A stretch of DNA of 64,000 nucleotides from Sesamum alatum. Its lineage: Eukaryota > Streptophyta > Magnoliopsida > Lamiales > Pedaliaceae. Made by a program: the position numbers and the translations under genes. Shown one piece after another: positions 35,195-46,499 of this stretch. The stretch covers positions 19,829,264 to 19,893,263 of the forward strand of contig JACGWO010000005.1 in assembly GCA_034509735.1 (NCBI GenBank), in the 5' to 3' direction. The stretch's first letter is position 1, and each line of letters begins with the position of its first letter. The notes under the pieces were generated by a model. The model was not told the DNA's origin, did not search any database, and saw only the letters and a program-made list of their open reading frames with translations.

Positions 35195-36226
35195 ATGGCG
35201 AAACGCTTCAAGCTGAGGATTTGCAGAGTGATAGCCACCACTTTGCAATCCTGCCGTTCAAAAGACCCCTCCACTCTCCCACAAGATCCTGTCCCTTCAT
35301 TCCCACCACTCTCTAAATTCTCCACCCTCCATTTATCCCTTCCCCACCACCAATCCCACCGCGTCTCCTCCGCCTTCATTTCCGTCGACGACGGCCCCGC
35401 CGGACCGCAACCACCACAATTCAACTGGCAAAAAGAAGAGAAATGGCACACTGTAGACAAGATCCACCAACAGCCTTCACCCCGCTTCAAAATTTGTAGC
35501 TCCTCCGCCTCCTGCGACGCCGACTCCGACGTCGACGACCTCACCTTCGCACATCCGAGTCCGCCGCTGCATTCCTCCGCTGAGAAAAACAGAACACGCC
35601 GGAAGAAGAAAAAGAAGAACCTCCCCAGCAGGCTCCGCATGAGCACTTCGTCAGCCGACAGTGGTTGGTTCAGCAGCGAAGGCGGCCGCGCCAGCGACGT
35701 AATAGACGAAGAAGAAATCGAAAGCCTGGTCTCCTCATCCCTAAGCCTCTCGCCGGAGTCCTCCGCGGAGAAGTTACAGCCCATTCGAGAAACGCCACCC
35801 TTTACCACAAATTCACCCCAGAGGAGGAGCAAAAGGAAATCAGTCTCCAAGAGAACGAAACGCGGGGCAGTAATTCCGCCGCCGCCCACTGCCGTAGCGG
35901 AGGAAGGGGAGACTCCGGCGAGACTGTCGGTGTTCAAGAAACTGATACCGTGTACGGTGGACGGGAAAGTGAAGGAAAGCTTCGCGATCGTGAAGAGGTC
36001 GGAGGACCCGTACGAGGATTTCAAGAGCTCGATGATGGACATGGTTGTGGAGAAGCAGATGTTCGAGGAGAAAGATTTGGAGCAGCTGTTGCAGTGCTTT
36101 CTGTCGTTGAATTCCAGGAATTACCATGGGATTATTGTTGAAGCTTTTTCTGAAATTTGGGAGACCATTTTTACTGCGGATCGCCGGCCAGTTTCCTCAC
36201 TGGTTTCCTTAGAATCAAGTTCTTGA
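35195..36226 (+). CDS. OFP: OVATE family protein (OFP), intact, single exon
   Basis: 343 residues. OFPs are plant-specific transcriptional co-repressors that bind KNOX/BELL homeodomain and TRM proteins and shape organ form. The start chosen has a good context (AACAATGGC) and follows a TATA box. The same frame extends 33 codons further up, to 35096, but that ATG lies before the TATA box. The N-terminus is MAKRFKLRICRV. Lys/Arg patches at residues 131-141 and 210-223 could be nuclear signals. ADSGWFSS at 154-161 and the C-terminal OVATE domain at about 264-326 (VKRSEDPYEDFKSSM...) are clear. Order and length suggest the OFP6/7/8 branch, which I cannot settle by eye. No introns, stops or frameshifts are seen. 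Confidence 0.95.
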   Translation: MAKRFKLRICRVIATTLQSCRSKDPSTLPQDPVPSFPPLSKFSTLHLSLPHHQSHRVSSAFISVDDGPAGPQPPQFNWQKEEKWHTVDKIHQQPSPRFKICSSSASCDADSDVDDLTFAHPSPPLHSSAEKNRTRRKKKKKNLPSRLRMSTSSADSGWFSSEGGRASDVIDEEEIESLVSSSLSLSPESSAEKLQPIRETPPFTTNSPQRRSKRKSVSKRTKRGAVIPPPPTAVAEEGETPARLSVFKKLIPCTVDGKVKESFAIVKRSEDPYEDFKSSMMDMVVEKQMFEEKDLEQLLQCFLSLNSRNYHGIIVEAFSEIWETIFTADRRPVSSLVSLESSS

Positions 36227-37609
36227 TAGTTGATAGTAATTATAATGGACTCCTATTTTTTGTTATTTTTATTCTATCTGGCTATCTCTCTGTACGAGTA
36301 CTGTCTATATTACTTGTCAGTAATGGTCGTCAAATTTTTATGTTTCTTAGTTCTCATTAATGTCTGAATTTTCTGTTTAAAATTTCTATTACATCTTATA
36401 TTATATTTAATATACACAACAAAGTATTCATAAATTAAATTATTTACTTTTTTTTTTGAAAAAATATACATATTACGTGTATATATTAAAAGAATTAAAA
36501 GATGCAACACAATTTTTAAAAAAAAGTATTGGTAAATCTTGGATATGGAGTAATGACACCTCCCATCCATAAGAGTTGTATGTGGATTGAATTTCCAAAT
36601 TTTATTGTATCTTTTTCATTTTATTTAATATTATACATATAAATTTTGGTTTTAAAATAAATAACATAGTTTTATTTTTCTAAATAAAATCTTTCCTTTT
36701 GAGGGAGGGTTCCATCATTAGGGTCCACTTCACGATAAAAAGTTTAAATTGTATATAAGCCCTCTGTGAAGTACCAAACTTGCAAAAGTCTTATTTGTGT
36801 CAAAAAGATAATTAAAAAATATCTTGTGAAATTTAAATCCTGTAAAAAAACTCCTTTTCGTCATAAACTAACGGAGGATGAGAGTTACTCGCCCAAAGTG
36901 AGAGTAGATTCATTTTTCTCGTCGAATTATTTATAGTAAAAGCCCATGCTAGCCCTCAGATTTGAATTTGATAAAATAAATTTAAATATAATTATATTTT
37001 TATAGTTTATTTCTTTTTCTTTGACGCATTTAAGAATTGCAATAGGCAGACGCCAACAAGCACACCCAAACATGCCCCGGTAGGCACGAAGGTTCAGGAC
37101 AAGGGTGCTGTTTCGACCGCCCTTGACGCCTCTAGTTTCGCAAGCAATAGGCTACTAGCAAGCCACCCTTCAAGCATACCCTACTCCCATGCTCATCTTC
37201 AACCTTTTTTGCTCATCTTCAAAAGGAGCAATGTTTAGGGCCTTTTCTTTTCACTTTCCTCTTTTCTCTTCAACCTTTGCTCATCTTCAACCTCCACCAC
37301 CCAGCCCATCACTCGTTGCGTGCTATCTTGGCATTGCTCGTTGCGACATTGGAGTGAAAGGGGCGATGGCTAGGACCAACACGTTGCCCTCGCCCACGAT
37401 GGTGGCTGTCCAGAAAGGGGGCAGTGTGACGCCGTTGCCCAGAATTGTCTTGGCCGACGACCGTCAATGGCCGCCGCCCCCACAACAACCCCTCCCCACA
37501 CCTATTTGTGTATGTATGTATACATACATTATGTTTATTTATTGTTTATTTTGTGTATTGTAATATATATACACCATGATTGTGTATGTATACATAAATA
37601 TATTTGTAG
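36227..37609. other. Intergenic DNA between OFP and gypsy element
   Basis: AT-rich, with no convincing gene. 36750-36900 resembles the inside of the Mutator-type MITEs (GCCCTCTGTGAAG..., CGTCATAAACTAACGGA) and may be a fragment of one. The 124-residue Pro/Ser-rich open frame at 37189-37563 has no recognisable domain. Confidence 0.5.
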
Positions 37610-37614
37610 ATACT
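37610..37614. repeat. Gypsy target duplication, left (ATACT)
   Basis: It matches 56503-56507 exactly. Confidence 0.85.
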
Positions 37615-38431
37615 TGATTGCAAAAATACGTATATACCAATAGCAAGTGCACTAGCTATCAAGTAATATAAAAAGTATCGATCCTATAAGGATTTAATGA
37701 AATAATTACAAGAACTATAACTAATTCCTAATTACCTGGACGACCAAAAGTTGAGTGATGATTTATTACTACCATGAGAAATTACTAAAAATAACTAAGG
37801 CAAACAATCACATTGGAGAAAATTTAGATGTAAAAGAGATGCTAAGGCGATAGGTTCTCCTAATCGATCCAATAAATGCAATTTTAACCAATAAATCTAA
37901 CATACAAGTATTTCACATATTGAGGCTTTCCCAATTTAATTTGATATACTCTTTCGAGTTATACCAGACCTATTACTATCAAGGGATTAGTGTATTCCTC
38001 CATTCCAAAATCTGTGACAATAATGCTTTAAGATCTGTGAAAAACTTGTGTAACCAGATGAATCATGCCTATGTATGTTTACATATCATTCAATCCACAC
38101 ATGAAGTACTCTGTCCACTATGCCGAATTCCCTTCCAGTTCATCAATATAATTAACTCAATTTAAGAGGTGATTAGACTCTCAAAATAATGACAACAAGC
38201 ATAATAAGTCATGGATATGTGAAAATAACGAAGTAGTTTAATCCAAAAAAAAATACTCAAAATATTGTTTCAATTAGGTTTTGCATAAGCTCTAGCAAAA
38301 AGCAAATTAGTTCATGCTAACTATAATTAAAACAAAGAATGAAGATTTAGAAGAACTTATGGAGTAGAAAATTGGGCTTGAATGGCTGTCACTCTGGTGC
38401 CGGATCAACTTCTCCACTTGCTTGTTGTTTC
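37615..38431 (-). repeat. Gypsy 3' LTR, outer part (before copia insertion)
   Basis: It aligns from TGATTGCAAAAATACG onward with 55193 (TGATCGCAAAAAAACG). The LTR is cut after TTGCTTGTTGTTTC by the copia element and resumes at 48692. Confidence 0.9.
38427..38431. repeat. Copia target duplication, left (GTTTC)
   Basis: It matches 48687-48691 exactly and lies inside gypsy LTR sequence. Confidence 0.9.
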
Positions 38432-40199
38432 TGAAGGGACAGGCGGATCCGCCCAGGAGCGCGAGCGGAAGCGTGAAAACACGGATAATTAACATTAATC
38501 AAAAGCATAATCATAATATCCCAAGATATGTACCCTTGGGTGTCAACCGGGCGTTCGATGTAGGATGTATTAATATTAAAAGCACATATTATACATAGGG
38601 CATAGAAATGAAAACAAACTACGAAAGGTAAATACCGAAGTTACCTTTGTAGTTTTCTTGTATACGGCTACTTGCGTTGTTCCTCTCCGGAAATGCTCAC
38701 AAAGTTCAAATGTATGAACTCTCCAATGGTGATCCACACCACACTGGAAGAGATACTCGTTTTCCTTCCTAGAAGAAAACGGATCTAAGAGGATTCGGTT
38801 TTAAAAAGGGAACACTATTAATTAGTGTTCTTCTTAAACTCACTTTGTTCTTCCAAATGATCCAAGATCAAATGAAGAGCAAAGGGATAGAGGGAGAGAG
38901 GGAGAGAGAGAGGGAGAGAGAGAGGCCGAGAGTTGAGAGAGAGAGGAGTACAATTTTTCTTCTTATTTTTCCTAGAAAAAGAAGAATTATGATTCTCTTG
39001 CTATTATGTTTTGTATATACTCATATATATAAAAAATTAATGTGATTATTGGAATGTCTCTAGGTTCATCCAAGGATGGCTAGATTCATCCCAATCAATC
39101 CCACTAATTCATCAATCAAGCATACTATCTCTTAAGGTATGATTTAATCATACCAAAAGAGAAAGGCTTGATTGGAATTGATTTGTCTCTTACCAAAAGA
39201 GACAAGTCAACTACATCAAGCATGCATGGCCGATTTTTACCCCTTCAAAAGTGGTAATTTTCGGCCATGCCCAATTAAGGAAGAAGTCCAACTTCTTCCA
39301 ATTCCAAAGGTGGAATTAACACGCCTCTTGGGCCAAAATTTAACGGACCGGTCCACTGTAATCCAATTACAACAAACCCAAAACTTAAATCCCATTTAAT
39401 TCATGGTCCACTTAAATAATTCCCATTGATCTTTTAATCCAATTAAACGATCCAATATTTTGACTCTCTGTGTTAACCGATAAATCCCATTTACCGATTA
39501 AATGAGGGCCCGATACTATATCGTTCCGTCCATCAAATGGACAATCCCTTAGGGAATCCAATTACTTAATTATCCTCTGAAATTCACTCCAAGTCAATTT
39601 CTCCACCTTCTCGGTGATTTGTGTGTGACCCTTTAGGTTCACCCTCAGCTAAACTTGGGCCAATGTCCAACAAGGGCCCGTTCCATGGGTGGCCGTCTAG
39701 CAACGGTCCATGGCACTAGAGACTAGGTGAATGTTGGCGTGAACATTTAGGTGCCGATTTCGTACGGGTACGATCCTTCCATCTACCGTCTCTCGGTCTT
39801 AGTCGAGGGTATGAAATTGGGCGTCGGTTCCCATCCTTGACTAGGCATCTATGCTTAATACTCGAAACTATGCATGCCTCATTACATCAACATTGAAACC
39901 ATTTCCTGTTCGACCAACCACTGTGGCCACAGGTTTAAGCAGCATGTACGTATCTCCGAGTGTATAGGAGATACCTCTATCACATACTGACAGGGGACGG
40001 ATTCTCTTCTTGGAACCCATCGTACTCGCTACACATTCTTACTGCACTGGACAAGGCTTATGAAAATTGAGCGCAACAAAGAAGGTACCAAAGTTAACGA
40101 ATACTCATTTTATTCATTATATAATATTACATTACATCAAGTTGTCAAATAGGTTACAAAATGCCAAACCTATTGGCGTTCTGGTCACCTATTCCAACA
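38432..40199 (-). repeat. Copia 3' LTR, 1768 bp
   Basis: On the minus strand it runs TGTTGGAATAGG...CCCTTCA. It is closely similar to 46500-48686 over its whole length but lacks a block of about 0.45 kb present there (about 48098-48565). A GA-rich microsatellite lies at 38887-38945. Confidence 0.93.
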
Positions 40200-40211
40200 A
40201 TCTCCCACTCG
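40200..40211 (-). other. Copia polypurine tract
   Basis: The minus strand reads GAGTGGGAGAT directly before the TGTTGG start of the 3' LTR. It should prime plus-strand synthesis. Confidence 0.85.
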
Positions 40212-40324
40212 AACTAAAGCCAATCATCCATTGACCTCAAACCCATCTTATGTAGATGTTGAGTATGGGCAACTTGCGACACAGGCTTAGTAAGTTGATC
40301 TGCTATATTTTCTGAGCTGCTGAC

Positions 40325-42013
40325 TTAGTCCATCCGTACGTCACCCCTGCTAACCATCTCTCTAAGCAGATGGTAGTGTCTAACAATATACTTGGATCGG
40401 TGATGAGATCTCGATTCCTTTGCTTGCGCTATGGCCCCGTTGTTATCGCAGAAGATAACCAGTGACTCAGCAATGCTAGGCACTATACCCAACTCTTGGA
40501 TGTAGCTCTTCATCCAAACCGCCTCCTTATTAGTTTCCGAAGCTGCTATGTATTCAGACTCTATGGTGGAGTCCGCCGTGGTAGCTTGCTTGAAACTTTT
40601 CCAAGCAACCACGCCACCATTTAGTTTGAACACAAAACCAGATTGAGACTTGGCATCATCGTCATTCGAGTGGAAGCTAGCGGCGCTATACCTTCCAGTA
40701 TCAATTATCCACCAGCGTAGATCAAGAACATGTCCTTAGTCCTTTTAAGGTACTTCAGGATAGTCTTGACCGCACTCCAGTGTGCCGCCCCAGCACATGA
40801 CTGATATCGACTTGTCACGCTCAAAGTGAAAGCCACATCAGGTCTAGTGCACTGGACAATGTGCTGAATGCTGCCTACGGCTGAAACATAGGAGATGTCC
40901 AACATCCGTTTAAGCTCTTCATCAGTCTTAGGAAACTGCTTCATGGATAACTTAATTCCATGCCTCATAGGAAGGAATCCTCGTTTTGAGTACCTCCATC
41001 TTGAATCTCTTGAAGACTTTCTCAATGTACGAGGACTGGGCCATTCCTAACATCCTTCTAGATCTATCCCTAAAGATCTTGATGACAAGGATGTAGGATG
41101 CTTCGCCCATATCCTTCATGGAAAATTGTGTTGACAACCAAGCTTTAGTGATTCCCAACATCTTAGCATCATTCCCAATGAGCAAGATGTCATCCATGTA
41201 AAACACCAGGAACACAATAGAGCTCCCACTGATCTTCTTGTATACACAAGGATCTAACTCGTTCTTGATGAAATCATATCCCTATATGACTTCGTCAAAA
41301 CATATGTTCCAGCTTCGAAAAGCTTGTTTGAGGCCATAGATGGACCTTTGGAAACGACAGACCTTCTGCTCTTCTCCAACAGATGTGAAACCTCATGTTG
41401 ATTCATATAGATCTCTTCCTATGAAACCGTTGAGGAAGGCGGTTTTCACGTCCATATGCCATATTTCATAGTCATACCACGCTGCCATGGCAAGCAGTAT
41501 CCGAATGGACTTAGCCATTGCTACAGGTGAGTAGGTTTCCTCAAAATCAACCTCGGGTCGTTGAGTGTAACCTTTCGCCACAAGCCTGGCTTTGAAGGTT
41601 GTAACCTCCCCATCAGCTCCAAGCTTATATTTGTAGACCCATTTACACCCTACGGGTTTTACCCCTTTGGGTGGGTCCACTAGGGTCCAAACCTGGTTTT
41701 CACCCATCGAGTCCATTTCGGATTTCATGGCCTCAAGCCTCTTATCCAAATCGATGTCCGACATCGCTTCTCCGTACGTTTTTGGATCATTATCCAACTG
41801 ACCGACCAGGCCCAGAAATCCATACCTATCAGGTGGTTGGGATACTCTGGCCGACCTATGAAGGACTGGAACATCATCAGTGGGAACTACTGGCTCAGAT
41901 GTCACTGCCCCCTCATGGGGTACCTCACCTGATTCCTCAAGGATTACCTCATCGCGTCGACTATCTGATGGAAAACCCTTTTCCAAGAACACTGCATTTC
42001 GCGAGACAAACAC
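40325..42013 (-). pseudogene. Copia reverse transcriptase and RNase H, broken
   Basis: The RT is readable from 42013: [24 protein letters not shown] and HMDVKTAFLNG by 41400, then a frame break. The catalytic YMDD is intact in YMDDILLIGND (about 41200-41170). Further breaks occur near 40952-41025 and before 40705. RNase H at 40633-40325 shows the STIESEYIA and CDNNGAIAQAKE blocks and the terminal HHRSKYI histidines. Several shifts mean no full polyprotein. Confidence 0.9.
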
Positions 42014-42029
42014 CTTTTGCTCGGAGGGA

Positions 42030-43222
42030 TCATAGAAATAATACCCCGCTGTTTCTTTCGAATATCTGACGAACCTGCATAAAATTAGACCTGGAGTCCA
42101 GTTTATCTCCTACTAATGTCTTGACATATGCGGGCAAACCCCACACTTTCAAGTATTTGTAGGAGGCAGGCTTGCCATGCCATATCACATATAGCATCTG
42201 GGATATCTTCTTAGATGGCACCAAGTTCAAAAGTTTGGCCGCCGTCTCAAGAGCATATCCCCAGAAGGATAAGGGGAGTTCGGTAAAACTCATCATGGAT
42301 CGGACCATGTCCAGCAAGGTCCGATTCCTCCTTTCAGACACACCATTCAACTGTGGTGTTCCAGGAGGAGTCCACTGAGAGAGAATTCCAATCTCTTTTA
42401 GATAATCAATTAATTCTCCACTTAAATACTCTTCACCTCGGTTCGACCGAAGGGCTTTGATCTAACGACCGATTTGATTCTCTACTTCAAGTTTGTATTC
42501 ACTTAAACCTTCTAAAGGCTTCAGACTTGTACCTCATCAGGAAAACATAACCATACCGTGAGTGATCATCGATAAAGGTTATGAAGTACGAGTACCCACC
42601 CCTAGCTTGAGTATTTAATGGGCCACAGACGTCCGTATGGATCAAATCCAACAGACCGTTGGCTAGCGTGCTTTGTCCAACAAAGGGTTTCTTGATCATC
42701 TTTCCTTTCAGACAGGATTCGCAGGTCGGTAGGTTGTCCAAATCGTCCATTTCTAGACTCTTTGAGTCCACCAACCTTCTTATCCTATCCTTAGAAATAT
42801 GACCTAACCTCGCATGCCAAATCTGTGCATTATCTTGATTATCATGTTTCCGTTTGTATTCCGCAGTCATAATCCAATTAGACTGTTGAAGTATGTACAG
42901 ACTGTTCACCAATGTACCAAGAAAATGAGATACACCATCATTTATAATATAAAAACCATTTTTTATTGATGGTGAAAGAATAACCCTCCTTATCAAGGAC
43001 GGGTACGGATACAATATTCTTAATCATACTAGGTACATAGAAACAGTCGTTCAGTACAATCCTAACATGACTACTAATGGCTAACTCCATGGATCCTACG
43101 ACTTTCGCAGCAACGGCCTTGCCATCGCCTAGCCTCAGGATCATCTCATCCTTGGTTAGCCTTCTGCTTCTTTGCAGTGCCTGCAAATCATTGCAGATAT
43201 GAGCACCACACCCGGTATCCAA
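42030..43222 (-). pseudogene. Copia protease and integrase, broken
   Basis: The protease active site DTG is intact near 43220 (MDTGCGAHICND). The integrase zinc region follows (HARLGHISKDRI, with CESCLKGK), and the core aspartate is in FIDDHSRYGY near 42555. After a gap near 42500-42350 the Glu region reads NGVSERRNRTLLDMVRSMM (from 42350). The stretch between 42499 and 42350 is out of frame with stops. Confidence 0.88.
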
Positions 43223-43251
43223 TACCTATAAAGCAGAATTAGTTATCATGT

Positions 43252-44166
43252 TTACTTCAACCATAAAATACCTGGATTGGTGAGGAGTTGTGGGAACTCC
43301 CTCTTCCAATGCCTCTTTCCTTGGCAATGCATGCAGACATCATTTGCCTTGGACAGCTGAGTAGCACGGGTCTTCCCTTTCCCTTTGCCCATTCCCACCG
43401 GGGAAACAGGGGCGCCAGGAGCGCGAGTAGGGGCCGCAACCATCGTCCCCTTTCCCTTCTTCCTTTTCCAGCGTCCGGCCCTCTCGCCATTCGCCTTGGA
43501 GGTTGAAGCCTCTCCTATCAATACTGCCGGCGTCGACTTGTGGGTCGTAGCCTCGTATTGCACCAGCATGTTGATCAACTCATGAATAGACTTCTCAAAT
43601 CCATTCATGTTGTAGTTTACAACAAACGGGTCATGGGACGGAGGAAGCAACTGGAGGATCATGTCAATGTATGTGTCATTGTTAAGCCCAGCTTTAAGGT
43701 CCTCGAGCTTTTCCACTAGGGAAAGCATCTTGACCCCATGACTTTGTACAAACGATCCTTCAGCCAGCTTGGTGCAAAAGAATGCTTTTGTGGCGGCATA
43801 TCTAATATGCTTGTCCGGAACCGCATAAACCTCGTTCATGCGGAGCATTATGGCGGAGACGTTGTCCAGCCTCTCATATTGCTTCTGGGTCTCATTAGAC
43901 ATCGAAGCCAATACGATACTGTGTACTTTTCGATTGTCCTCATGCCATTTTTCGAATGTCAAACGTTCTTCTGGCGTGGACTCCTCCGGCAAGTCGCTCG
44001 GCGGCGGCTCGTCCAAGACGTATCCTGACCCATCAACCAAATCATGCCTCAACTGTCGCCCGACCACGACTTGTGAGATAGGTAAACAGTGAGTGCAATC
44101 TCTGTGTTCACAACAATCGTGCAGCTTTCCCCTAGTCCAAGTGTGCCACGACTCGTGAGCCCACAC
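43252..44166 (-). pseudogene. Copia gag, long but defective
   Basis: A 304-residue open stretch is clearly copia gag from about residue 48 on (YVLDEPPPSDLP, then the central helical part with LLQLLPPSHDPFV-like text, then a Lys/Gly-rich basic zone). The first 45 or so residues do not look like gag, so the true start is lost or rearranged. The zinc knuckle reads CMHCQGKRHWKREF: its last Cys is Phe (codon at 43294-43296), which should stop zinc binding. Confidence 0.85.
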
Positions 44167-46480
44167 TTGGGTAGTGGTAGCTTTGTCACCACATTGCTGT
44201 GGATGGAAGACTCGGACAGATCAAAATAACATTTTGATCCAAGTCCGTTTTGGGCCTAATATTTAATTTGGTCCAACCAAATGAGAGTTTGATAATGACC
44301 GAGACCTAATCATATTAAGTGTTTTAGCATGCATCAACATCTAATATTTATAAAGCGTTTTAAATAAATACGCCGCATGCAGAAAACACAGCATACCCCT
44401 GTTAGGATGATCACAAGCCCAACCTATGCGACCCACTGAGCTCGCAGTGAGTCTATGGTCTGTCTAGGGTGGTCCTACTCTATTACATAAGTAATAAACC
44501 CGGCCAAATTACATATTACCCCTCTGTGTTTTAAAAACTCAGCTGAACCCCCCTCCCCCCCCCGTGTTTTAAAAATAAGCAAAAAACCCCTCATGTTTTG
44601 CAAAGTACTGCACACATGGCCCTCTCCGTTAGTCAAAGCTAACAACGTTAATTTATTTACTAAAAGATCGTTATGCCCTCATTTAATCAATTTTATGTAT
44701 ATTATATTTAAAATTATAAATTAATAAAAATAAATTATTTAAAAGATATATTATATTAATTTAATAAATAGTATAATTCATTTAAGTGTATTTAATCTAA
44801 ATAATAATTTAAATTAGTTAATAATATAGAATTATTATAATTATTAATATTTATATTCATAAAAATAATTAAATATGGTAAAAATACATATAATGGTCAT
44901 TTTAATTCAAATATTATTTTTTATTTAAATATAATTTTTTGATATTTTTATTTAATATAATTTATTAAAATATATTTAAACTAAATAACAATTTAATTTA
45001 GTTATTAATATATAACTGTGTAATTAGATTTTTATTTTCATTTATATTTATATATATAAATTAAATTTTAGTGTATTACTTTTATATTTGTGATCTTTTA
45101 ATTTAAAATTTAACTTTTAAAACATATTAACATTTTATATATTTTTTGGTGTATGAAAAAAAAAAGAGTCAAAACAAGTAAAAATAAGTCCAAAATAAAT
45201 ATATACTGACTCAAGGGCATTTTAGTCATAAAAATAATGAAAAAAAGTGCATAAACAAGAAAAATTTCTCCCAGACGCATCAAGGGCGCATGTCCTACAC
45301 CTTCCGTCAGTTTATGACGGAATGGGGATTTCGCGCTTAGTTAAACAAAACACAGGGGTTTTTTGCTTATTTTCAAAATATAGGGGGGGGGGGGTTCAGC
45401 ATTTCGGGAAAAACACAGGGGGGTAAATTGAAGTTTGGCCTAATAAGCCCATTGTGATTCCAATAGGCCTTGTGGCTCTTCTTGTTTCACGCCTTGATGT
45501 TTCACCTTGGGTCTCCGACTCATTGGGCTTGTCATAATTAAAACCTCAGCAAAGCTATCTACTCTCATTACATATGAAAGCAATACATGGAAGTAGATAA
45601 ACAAGCCTTAACATCATGATGCTAGAAAAATGGGAGATGATAGTCCCAAAACAAGAGGTACGCAGGCCCCACCCGATAGAAATGTAAATAAACAACATAT
45701 ATCCATACACGAGGTCTAGGGCTCTTGTGATCATCCCATGTTGATCCCATCAACACACATAACAAAATTATACCAAATAATCATGCTTGACCATGGATAT
45801 TCAAAATATCCAAATGATGTCCAACATCACAAGGTATAAATATATAAATAACATGCAAAGATCAAATTTCAAATTTAGACATTCATACAATGCATCTAAT
45901 GCATGTATTAAATCCAAATTAATTAAGCAAATTTCATCTAAGAAAAAATCCAATAATTCCAAAATCAAATATTCAAAATTAATTCATTTTCAGAATAATG
46001 TGCAGGAATCCCAGAAAATACAATTTTTCAGAAAAACATCGAAAAACGGGCACAAAACGGCCCAGCCGTTGTGCCTGCTGGCCGCCCGCCTACACAGGGC
46101 TGCGCGCGTGCGCGCTCTATGTAGCGCTGGCCAGGCGGCCAACAGCTGCACGCCTGTGCACAGCACGTGCGCACGCTGGCCGAAGCCCAGCATACGCAGG
46201 CGCAGTATGCGCCCGCCCCTGACAGCACGCACTACTGCCGCTGCTGTCCGTTTTAAATATTTTTCGATTTCTCTTTTCAGCACCTTAATACATAATATAA
46301 ACTAAAAATAAACTTGCAATTTTTAAGATCCAATCTATAAAAATCACATGCATAATGTCCATCAAATTCAAACAAATGAACAAACACATTTATCATATAT
46401 TCATACAATTACACATGCTCATAAAGCCGTAAAAGCAAATAGATCATGCCAAGCACATAGATCTATGCCCCTTACATTGA
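44167..46480 (-). other. Copia leader with nested MITE and GC-rich island
   Basis: There are 2.3 kb between primer site and gag. It contains the MITE at 44502-45440 and a GC-rich stretch at about 46045-46245 with alternating GCGCGC and repeated GCTGG/CCAGC words. Open frames over the island are Cys/Arg/Ala-rich artefacts of composition. Confidence 0.65.
44502..45440. mobile_element. Mutator-type MITE, 939 bp, inside the copia leader
   Basis: The ends are long inverted repeats. GGCCAAATTACATATTACCC at the left faces, on the other strand, GGCCAAACTTCAATTTACCC, and the pairing continues through TGTGTTTT, GCTGAACCCCCC and AAAATAAGCAAAAAACCCCT. It is flanked by 10-bp duplications TAATAAACCC (44492-44501) and TAATAAGCCC (45441-45450), one mismatch. 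The arms include homopolymer C or G runs. The inside is very AT-rich with no transposase. Confidence 0.85.
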
Positions 46481-46497
46481 ACCCGACTCTGATACCA
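46481..46497 (-). other. Copia primer binding site (tRNA-Met type)
   Basis: The minus strand reads TGGTATCAGAGTCGGGT, 2 nt inside the 5' LTR. Confidence 0.93.
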
Positions 46498-46499
46498 CT

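Noticed and set aside
35179..36042. Long minus-strand open frame (287 residues) across the OFP gene
   Set aside because: It is a mirror of GC-rich coding sequence on the other strand, low complexity with no domain.
37189..37563. 124-residue frame with Ser/Pro/Val text
   Set aside because: No domain, poor codon pattern and repeat-derived flanks. It is not supported as a gene.
45787..46305. 172-residue plus-strand frame over the copia leader
   Set aside because: It is antisense to the element and spans the GC island. No domain is visible.
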